Source: Sesamum alatum
Lineage: Eukaryota > Streptophyta > Magnoliopsida > Lamiales > Pedaliaceae
Direction of reading: 5' to 3'
NCBI GenBank assembly: GCA_034509735.1
Contig: JACGWO010000004.1
Span: forward strand, 18,519,395-18,583,394
Length of the DNA: 64,000 nt
A program made the position numbers and the translations under genes. This document shows, piece after piece, positions 55,504 to 64,000 of this stretch (its first letter is position 1; every line of letters begins with the position of its first letter). The notes under the pieces were generated by a model. That model made no database searches, was not told the DNA's origin, and saw only the letters and a program-made list of their open reading frames with translations.

Positions 55504-57401
55504 TGGGTGACCGTGAAGCCAATCTTGATGGGCTTGTGTAACTTATTTCTGCCAATAGGTGTTTAAATAAAGATCATTCTAAATAAAAGTGATGTTCAGT
55601 TACGACATTAATACTTTGATTGTGTTCACTTATTACTTTAATTTATGTGACTGTTCAATGCACAACCGAAGCCCACAGACTGAAAGGTTAATCCAAGAAA
55701 CTGGACTGCGCATAGGTTGGCAAGTCATGAAATCAGTTTCTGTGGATCGATCTTAAATACTCCAAGTCGAAGGACCTCGAGATTGGGTATCGAAGGTCCA
55801 TTCGAAACTTGAACTAAATTATTGCAGTCGCGTTTCATCGACAAGTGATAAAGTCGTCCATGCAATATTAGTGGGCTGGGTGCCAACTGACTGAGGTGAC
55901 TACGGGAATCGTCATATGGGAAACCTTGAGTAGGGTTGGTTGGTATGACTTGAATTCTCGGTTCCAATAGTACGAGATTGGTCCTCGGACTTGAGGGACT
56001 ACTATAGTCACATACACACCATACCTGTATCTTAGGTTTGGCAAGAGGCTACCAAGTCGAGAGACATGGTTGCTATAACCCCAATCTAGTACAACCAAGA
56101 TGTGTAGTATGGACAGTAGGTCCCAGGATAGAATCCGTCTCCTGTCAAATGATTGGCGGTAGTATCTCACATATACTCTGAGACTCGTCCTCTATAAATC
56201 TGTGGCCACTGTAATTAAACTGCGGGATGGGATCCCAGTGACTTTTAGTATGGACAAGCCTAGGCCTAAGTCAAGAATGGGTACCGATATCCAAAGTCCA
56301 TACCCTAGACTAAGGCCGCGAGGTAGTAGACGGAAGGACATACGTTCTCAAGAACCAAAATGTTCACGCCATGATATTCACCTTGTCTCTAGTGCCATGG
56401 ACCGTTGCTAGACAACTACCCATGGTGACGGACGAGTTCCCGTCATATGATGAGTGAGAATTTGGCCAAGTCTAGCTGAGGGTAAATGTAAAGAGTCACA
56501 CACAATTCACCAGTAGTGGAGGAATTAATTGGGATTAATTCTCGGAGATCGAACAATTTGATTAGATTAAATTGGTTCTCTTCTTGGAGTGTCAAGTCTT
56601 TAATTAGATTAAATATACTTGACCTATAAATAGGATTTATGGAGTTGAGAATGGGCTCGAATATTTATTTGATATTTATTAGAAGCCCAATGGACTATTT
56701 CAAATAGGATTAAAGTTTGACTTAGTCATAGACCTAAGTTGACTAGAATTTGACTAGGTCAAAATCCTAGTCAAAGTGTGCCTCTCTTAGGAGAGTTTGA
56801 GTATGGTTAGGAAACAACTTTTCGTATAAATACTCAAACTACACACACACACACACACACACACAAATCTCTACATCCATCTCTCAAGCACACACACACG
56901 CACACGGCTGATCCCTCTCCTCTCAAACTCGTCCCCTCTCCTCTTCACTCCAAGAAAGTCTAGTTTTCTTGTCTTTGATACAGTGGAACACTAGACGAAT
57001 CGATCACGTTAATTCATAATGCTAGGTTGATTCGTCCTCCCTATTCTTCTTGATCTCTTGCTAGCATGGGAAATCAAGATCCGATGAATTGTGTGGACGA
57101 TTTAGAGGGTTCTTGTTTTGGGATCTCGGTGGCAAAATGTGGAACAACGCGTGTAGCCGTTCGTAGAGAGACTACAACGGGTAAGTCTCGTTTCTTGGTC
57201 TTATTTGTTGTAACTCTATGGCTACCGTGAATTTTTCATGCTTTCCTTCATTCATGAGATACACGGAACGCCCAAGAGGTCCAAGGAAACACCCCTTGAA
57301 CGAGTTCTTTAAATTTCGTTACTTTAAGCATGTTTACGTTTCTTATTTTATATTACCGTGCTTCCGCATTCGTGCTTCCTCCTGAGACGATCCACATATC
57401 G
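55504..57401 (+). mobile_element. LTR 'P2' of a head-to-tail pair
   Basis: 1898 bases, TGGGTGACCGTGAAG (start slightly truncated) to CCACATATCG. Collinear with P1, with scattered substitutions. About 80 bases present in P1 (near 54730-54810) are missing near 56707. (AC)n microsatellite at about 56842-56864. No 5-bp duplication flanks the pair (CTGCA left, TTACG right). Confidence 0.85.
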
Positions 57402-58764
57402 TTACGTCAAGGGATCAGCGGGAGACAAGTTAGACTTGGTGTTTTACTTGTATAGGTTTATGGTAGAATAATACAAACGTTACTTGTAATCATATTTCTT
57501 ACTTAACTGATCATATTCTAGTCTTCTTAAGATTAATCTGAATAACGTGGAAGTACGAGTGATTTGGTGTAAGTTTGGTTGAATTGGATGGTGATCTAAA
57601 CGAGTGCATAGAACGATGTTGGACATCGTAGTTGGATTTATAGAAGGAGCCATAGAATCCGCAAGAAAAACTCAAACAAGGTTTGAAGCTCCGCATAACT
57701 AGAATAATGATTTTTTGACGACCTCACACGATATATGGCTCGGTCAGTAGCGACATCAATGATCATTGGGAGTGAGAGTTACGTTCCAAGTGTTTAGTGT
57801 GTAATGACTTGTTCATCGTGGGATGAATTGAAGACATTAGGAAACACTAAAACACAGGCATTACTCACGAAATTCTCTATAATATTTGGGTTCCCACATA
57901 TATATCGAGAATTGAGTTATTCAAGACTCAATTATGGTAGATTGATGAGAAAGCTCAGATATATATTAAGGGTTAAGCTATTCAAGACTCAGTCATGGTA
58001 GACTGATGAGAAAGCTTAGATGTGATGATTAAAGCGTTAAGCTATTCAAGACTCAGTCGTGGAAGACTGATGAGAAAGATGGACGTTCAAACATCCCCTA
58101 CGTCTTGACCCTACACAAATGCAGAACGTGTTGGTCGATGCACGGGTCCCGATGTTGAGTATGCTTTAGGCATGACACAACAAAAATCGAGAATGCACTG
58201 AGGGGCAGAGGACAACAGTCAAGAACAATCCTTAGTACCTGAATAAGGGCTAAAGATGTGTTCTCGATGCACCAGTTGTGGAGAGTTGTTTCTAGAAGGC
58301 TAAAGTGATACTAGCTTCTAGGACATTGTGAAAACCGCTAGTCTCAGAAGTATGCATGGTCGGGCTTAATGATGGTTGTGGTAGCTTGAAAAGTTTTTCA
58401 AGCAGGATACCGTAAGGGCTTCATCATGAAAGCCGATTGTATTGGATAGTGGTTATGGATGAAAACTGCGTGCATGGGATGGACGTTGTGCCTAGCCCAG
58501 TCGAGCCAGTAGTCACCTTGGTGGTGGATAAAGTTGGCTATGGAAAAAGTTATGGCCCGAGATCTCATCATTGGATCCACGAAATTTTTTTAGACAAACC
58601 ACCATCTGCAGGTGACGATGGTAGGAAGAGGTAACACGGTTGGATCATATTACTTTGGCAGGAAATATAGCAGACTCACAAGACCTCTGTCGGTATCGTA
58701 GATTACTCATGCTCAGAAGGTTCAGAGCAAACTGGGTAACTGACTTGATGGTCAAGTAGGAAAT
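57402..58764 (+). pseudogene. Decayed copia pol of element C, second part
   Basis: Resumes at TTACGTCAAGGG, equivalent to 12736 in element A, and stays collinear with A up to the polypurine tract AAGTAGGAAA. Contains the three-unit tandem motif (57919-58080) and an RNase H-tail-like stretch near 58559-58600. No YVDD or integrase triad seen. Confidence 0.58.
57919..58080. repeat. Tandem motif array in element C pol
   Basis: Units of TTCAAGACTCAGTCATGGTA plus GACTGATGAGAAAG at about 57921, 57982 and 58046, matching the array in A at 13255-13425. Confidence 0.85.
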
Positions 58765-60723
58765 TGTTGGAATAGGTGATCAAAAAGTCAATGAGGTTGG
58801 ATGTTCTGGGAAGCATTCGCTAATCTTTCTTCATAAGTAATATTATGCTGATGAATATAGTAAGGATTCATCGATGGCAACAATGAGTTTGTTGTGCTTA
58901 CTTCTAGCATTGAATGGAATTTCAATATCACAACAAACATCCACAGACCGGACATGTGAATCCAAGAAGTTGGACTACGCATAGGTTGGCGGTCATGAAA
59001 CCAACTTCTATGGATCGGTCTGAAACACTCCAAGTCTAGGACCTCGAGATTGAGTATTGAGGGTCCGAGAGAGACTTGCAGTAAGGATCAAGGCGAGTTT
59101 CATCGGCAGGAGACATAGGTCGTCCATGCAATCTTAGTGGGTTGGTTGGCAGGTAGTCGGCCAACTGAGGTGACTTGCGGGAATCATCATATGAAATTCA
59201 CATGGGCTTGGTCGGTATGACTTGTATTCCCAATTCTGATAGTACGGGATTAGTCCTCTGACTTGAGGAGTCATGGCATTTGCTTAGCTATGAAGTTTGT
59301 ATTTAGGATCTGGCGAGCGGTGACTATATTGTGAGGTATGGCCATCATAAACCTTGTCCAGTGCAGTCGGAGTATGTCGGGAGGACGGTGGATTCCAAGA
59401 CAGAATCTATCCCCTGTCAAAGATTATGACACCGAGATCTCCTATGCGCTCTGAGATGGTTTAGACTCTTAAAGTCTATAGCCATAGATTTGATTGAGTT
59501 GGAAAGGAGTTCCTACATTGATCATAGAGTTAAACATCTTGAGTTTGAAGCATAGATGCCGAGTTAAGGATGGGAACCGACGCCCTATTCCATACCCTAG
59601 AGTAAGGCCGGGAGACAGTCAGTAGTAGGACCATACCTGTATGTAACTTGGAGCCTAAATATTCACGCCACATATTCACGCCACATATTCACCTAGTCTC
59701 TAGTGCCATGGACCGTTGCTAGACGACCACCCATGGTGACAGACTACTTTAGTTATGGTATAGGAAGTAGATCCAAGTCTAGCTGAGGGCGAACCTAACT
59801 AGTAACACACGATCTAGTGAAAATGAAAGAAAATTAATTTGGAATTAATTTTGGGAGAAGGTTTAATTTAATGGATTAAATTTTCTTCTTTGGAGATTTA
59901 AGCTTTCATGGATTAATTGGATTAATCGGGCTCGAATTCATAAATTGAATTTATGAATTTAATGAGCATGGGCTTCCCTTTTAACTGGATTAAAAGGATT
60001 TAATAATTAGTGGGCTTGCAATATTAAATAGGATTTAATATAGAGCTCATTGGACCTTTGGACTATTTAAATTGGATTTAAATAGGTCTGGTCCATAAAG
60101 CCCAACGAGATGGATGGACGATATTCGGTCTTGGAGAGAGTGGGGTAAATGACTAGTTCAATTAAACACATGAAACACCCATAATCACACACGAATCTCT
60201 ACACAATAGCCACCTCTCTCTTCTCTCTTTCTCTCTCTTCCACCCTTCTTGCACTCTCCAAGAATTTTCTTTGTTCTTATTGATTCGATCAAGGTAGAAT
60301 ATTAGAGACATCGGTAGCGTTAATCAATAGCGTTGTATCGATGTCCCTTCTCCCCTAACGACTTCTTGATAGCATGAGAGCCTCGTTAATTTTCGGTTAA
60401 GCATGTGGACGTTTTTTAGAGGGTCTCTATGTTGAGATCTTGGTAGCAAATTCGGGAACAACGCGTGTAGCCGAATGAAGAAGACTACGAGGGTAATGTT
60501 TCCTCTTTCTATTTTCTTGTATCTCGTTTATGTATATAATTCTATGGCCTTCGTGTATTCTTGTTGTTTCGTTTTTCACACATAATACATCGAACGCCTG
60601 GGAGGTATCAAGGGAACACCCCTTGATCTGGATTTATCATCGTCTTTAATTCCATTTTACGATTTTGTTTTTCACCTTTCCCACGCTTCCGCCGCGTGTT
60701 CTCGAGCTGATCCATGCTTTCAC
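58765..60723 (+). repeat. 3' LTR of element C
   Basis: TGTTGGAATAGG to CATGCTTTCA, 1959 bases, followed by CTTTT and then D gag. It matches 43700-44368 and 45954-47340. Confidence 0.93.
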
Positions 60724-60728
60724 TTTTG

Positions 60729-61700
60729 CCCCGCTATCTTAGACGAGGCACTTCCAGAAGGCGTGAAAGTACAAATCATTTAGAGTACGATGGAAGGGGA
60801 GACCCGCAGGAGCATTTGAACAAATTCTATGCTAAAATTGATTGGTATGGCTTATGTGATTTCGCCTACTGCAAGGTCTTCGTCACCATGTTCTCAAAGC
60901 ATGCTCTAGCATGGTTCAACCAACTGCCTACTAGAACTATCTCCAGCCTCGAGCAGTTGACCCAACATTTCTTGCATCACTTCTCTATTAACATAAAAGT
61001 AAAAAAATAAATAAATTTCCGTATATCTTTTCACCATTAGCCAGAAGGAAAGGGAACCATTGAGGATTATATAAAACGATTTGTCGAGGCAGTACATGAG
61101 GTGCCGCATGTCGACCACGAATTGTTGGCCAACATTATCGAAAGAGTTTATAGCGGAAAACACCCTAGCACTTTAGAAGAATTTCTCCTGCAATCTCAAA
61201 AATATGTTAGAATTGAAGAGTTGCGGACCCTACCCTCACCGTTAAGAGGAAAGGTAGGGAGGAGGAGAAGGAGCAAAAGAAGAAGGAGAAATGCCGACAC
61301 TTACCTCCCACTTGGTTTACATACTACACCCCTCTGAACGCTCTGGTGCAACAAGGGCTGATTAACCAATGACCAAGAAAAAGGCAGGACAATCATAAGA
61401 GGCTAAAGTCCGACAATATTGTCGCTTCCACCGTGACGTAAGGCACACAACTGAGGAATGTCATCACCTCCAAATGAGATAGAAAAATTGATCCAGTAAG
61501 GACAATTGAAGGAGTATGTCAACTAATATCCACGAGGACACCAATTTGACCAAGGACTGAGCGCGCCACCTCGAGAGCTAACATCAAATCCAACTCGTTA
61601 TGATGATGATTTTCCTACAGCAGTAGTCTCACATGACCTTAGGGGGAACGGTGGGAAGAGACTCCCTCGCCACGACGTAGAAATCCTAAGTTCACATAGT
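60729..61700 (+). pseudogene. Gypsy gag of element D, capsid and zinc knuckle
   Basis: TGCCCCGCTATCTTAGACGA follows the target duplication. Pieces: EYDGRGDPQEHLNKFYAKID, ALAWFNQLPTRTISSLEQLT, EGKGTIEDYIKRFVEAVHEV, STLEEFLLQSQKYVRIEEL, a basic tract GRRRRSKRRRR, and a knuckle YCRFHRDVRHTTEEC (61417-61461) of the C-x2-H-x4-H-x4-C form. Frame changes near 60780, 61010 and 61340. Similarity ends near 61700 without any pol, so D is truncated on the right. Confidence 0.88.
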
Positions 61701-64000
61701 AGAAAAATTTATCTTTTGGCTATTTACTAGTACTAGTAATGAATACGTGTGTTGCACATGAGTCATATGATTTGATTAAAATAATAGTATAATTTTAAAA
61801 TTTAATAATTAGATGTAAAATATACTAATTAATTCACGATATAAAGAAATGCAATTATCCAAATGTTGATCAATTTGAATTTTTTTTAAATACATCAAAA
61901 AATTAAAATAAATTGAAAATACTAAATGTAAATAACAATATTATAACTTAATTGTTATCTAAATCGATATTTCTGTTAGTCTTTATCTTTTGTTTTTTTC
62001 TTTTTTCTTTTTTTTATTTTGATTGCTGGTAACATCTTTGTTTTGCTTGGTTTTAATGATTATTGAACCAGTCGTTATGAAGATAAATAATAATACTTTT
62101 GTGTGAAATATTTTTCCTTGAATTTATTTCAAGTTTGACTCTCATATAAGTTGTTTAACAATTAAATCGGACTATTATTTAATGCTAAACAACCAATTAA
62201 TTTTTTTTACCATTGCTATTATTATTTTGAGATCTAAATTTAAAAAAAATCCCGAAGTTCAACATAGAAAATTTGGTAGTGCTCCTTTTTCTTGAAAAGT
62301 ATCTAAATTAATTATGTCGTTAAGCGAAGATAAAAACTAATAATAATCATAATGTTGACATCAAAATTTTGGAATAACTTGCCAATTAAAAGCCCAAATA
62401 AATTGATTAATAATTAGGTTTTAAATTAAAATCTTTACTAAATTTGGGCTTTAGATATTCTCGAGATGATAAATTCGCAATAAATTTGTAGTAAACTTGG
62501 GCTTTAAGCGTTTTGACAAATTGATTGAAGATAAATACAAATAATTCTTTTATTTTAGATTGATTAAGTGGGTCAAACCATGTTCAAGTACAACTTGTTA
62601 GGAGACTGATCTATGTCAAAGCCTATAATTTCAAGTTCAAGTTAGCTAAGTTTTGCTCATGCCTATAAAAAGGAACCTACAACACAATAAGACACCTCTT
62701 AAAAAAAAAAAAAAAGCACACACACACACATACCCAAAAAAAAAAAACTAATAATAAATAAACACACAATAGGCCACACAAGTCAAACCTAACAACTCAA
62801 GTCCAAAACTCTCACATCTTCCAAAGTTATGCAACCGGGAAGGTATTACGTCTTTTTTGACATCAAAGACTTGATACCATATTTCAAGATAGCTTGTGAA
62901 TTTCTCCCACAACAGGATACACACGCCAGGGTTTTTTTTGTATCTTCATTTTCGCAGATTTTTTTTTTAATTTCCCAATGGGTAAATTGCATTTAACCCA
63001 AACTTTAAGTAGGAATATTATGTTGTATCTGTTGAAAATTTCAACTATTTTATATTTGATCAACCTTTGAAAAAGTGTCGAAGAATTTTTCTTAATTAAC
63101 AAAAGGTCATTCTTCTCTACTACTATTCTAAGTGGACGACTTAAAATTTTCAAATATTATTTTGATTTTACGATAATATTACTGATAGTCAATTTTTTTT
63201 TTATTTTTATTTCTTTTTATTATTTTATATGTAGATACATCTACTAATTTTTTTAATAGATTTTTTTCTTAACAATTAAAAAAATTATAACTTAATTTAC
63301 AAAAAATGCAATTCAACTCAAAGTAAAAAAGAACTTAAACTAATATGTATCAATCAAGATGCCCAAAAGAATGTAAATTTTTAAAATGCTAATTTAGTTC
63401 ATATGACTCCGTTCTTTATCCTTTATTAAATCTTTTTATTTATTTATTTATCTTAGTAGTTGACAATATTTATTTTTATCAATTATTTTCTACCTTTTTA
63501 ATTAACTCAATATTGTTTTTCCATGTTCTGCATTCTGTTAATTTTTTTTGTGGGATTTTCTTTTCCCATATGTTATGGACAATGACCTTAATAACTAACT
63601 CTTATTTATTATAAAAAATAGTCCTTATGAAAAAGTATGAATATATTGTTACAATGGAAGCATACAGTGATGGGATTCACACTTTAATTATAGTATAATA
63701 TAATACAATATAATATAATAAAATAGTACTTAATATGTTTTGTTATATATTGAAGTTTTAGTTTAATATTTACATATACAGTCCATTTAGAGTTTTACCT
63801 TCAAATATTATATATATAGCCTAAAAAATTAATTTTTAAAATATTTAAAGTCTATTTTGACAAATTATTTGAATTGAAATAATATTTAACTTTTTATTTT
63901 GTTTGCAATTCTTGTATTTAGTTGAATGTTGGTTAAATGCATCACGGCCATTTATTTGGTTTTTCTTTTTCTTTAACTACACATTAATAAGTAATTCACA
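61701..64000. other. AT-rich region, nothing recognised
   Basis: No convincing gene. Noted: ACTAGTAATGAATACGTGTG followed by TTGCACATG near 61730, a word type common in plant repeats; a TATA-like CCTATAAAAAGGAACC near 62655 followed by A-runs and a CA microsatellite (62717-62730); a TATAATATAATAC-type simple repeat near 63693-63722. The TATA could belong to an unrecognised LTR or promoter. Confidence 0.4.

Larger units (their letters stand above)
43700..60723 (+). mobile_element. 17-kb copia element 'C' with nested insertions
   Basis: 5' LTR 43700-47340, primer site, leader, gag, pol remnants, polypurine tract (about 58754-58764) and 3' LTR 58765-60723. Target duplication CTTTT at 43695-43699 and 60724-60728; element D gag continues on both sides. 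Removing solo LTRs B and N and the pair P1/P2 leaves an element of about 9.3 kb. It belongs to the same family as A. It lacks a recognisable RT. Confidence 0.92.

Noticed and set aside
53511..57401. P1-P2 as a complete element with lost target duplication
   Set aside because: No internal domain, primer site or polypurine tract exists between the two LTRs.
62655..62700. Host gene promoter at CCTATAAAAAGG
   Set aside because: No open frame or exon-like sequence follows; simple repeats and AT-rich DNA only.

Overview
The window looks like intergenic heterochromatin from a flowering plant, most likely a eudicot. It is AT-rich and packed with Ty1-copia and Ty3-gypsy LTR retrotransposons nested in one another, with small foldback elements and two LINE scraps. 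I found no intact host gene, no rRNA or canonical tRNA gene, no CRISPR array and no telomere array. Almost every coding stretch is a retrotransposon pseudogene with stops and frameshifts. The species cannot be read from the sequence.

Left block (1-18564). A minus-strand gypsy element of Tat type ('E') runs off the left edge. Its right LTR is 18082-18564 and part of its left LTR is 1-390. It keeps gag, protease and integrase. It also carries a plus-strand (antisense) gene between integrase and the left LTR, with its own TATA box and two apparent introns. E was split by a solo LTR (1445-3671, TSD ACCCA), by a copia element 'A' (6433-14826) whose 3' end was lost together with E's reverse transcriptase, and by another insertion in gag (16268-17492, TSD GTTGG).

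Middle block (18565-35533). This holds a LINE RNase H scrap, a compact gypsy-primed non-autonomous element 'G' (19685-22462, TSD TATAA) with internal tandem repeats, an 836-bp inverted duplication, a large foldback with CACTA-type ends at its core, and a nest of solo LTRs: I (TSD TTTAC) holds J, and J holds H (TSD ATGAT) and K. A LINE reverse-transcriptase scrap follows.

Right block (35534-64000). Copia element 'M' (35534-41796, TSD TTAGC) has both LTRs but no recognisable gag. Next comes the start of a second gypsy element 'D'. Its gag is split by a 17-kb copia element 'C' (43700-60723, TSD CTTTT). C itself holds a solo LTR B inside its 5' LTR (TSD TTTGT), a gypsy solo LTR N inside gag, and two head-to-tail LTRs P1 and P2 inside pol. 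D's gag resumes at 60729 and fades out near 61700. The rest is AT-rich sequence in which I recognise nothing.

One copia family with LTRs of about 2 kb (starting TGTTAGAATAGG or TGTTGGAATAGG, initiator-Met primer site TGGTATCAGAGC) dominates. It accounts for F, A, B, C, I, J, K and probably P1 and P2, and it has repeatedly landed in its own copies. The boundaries rest on matched LTR ends and target-site duplications read by eye. Identities and ages were not computed.
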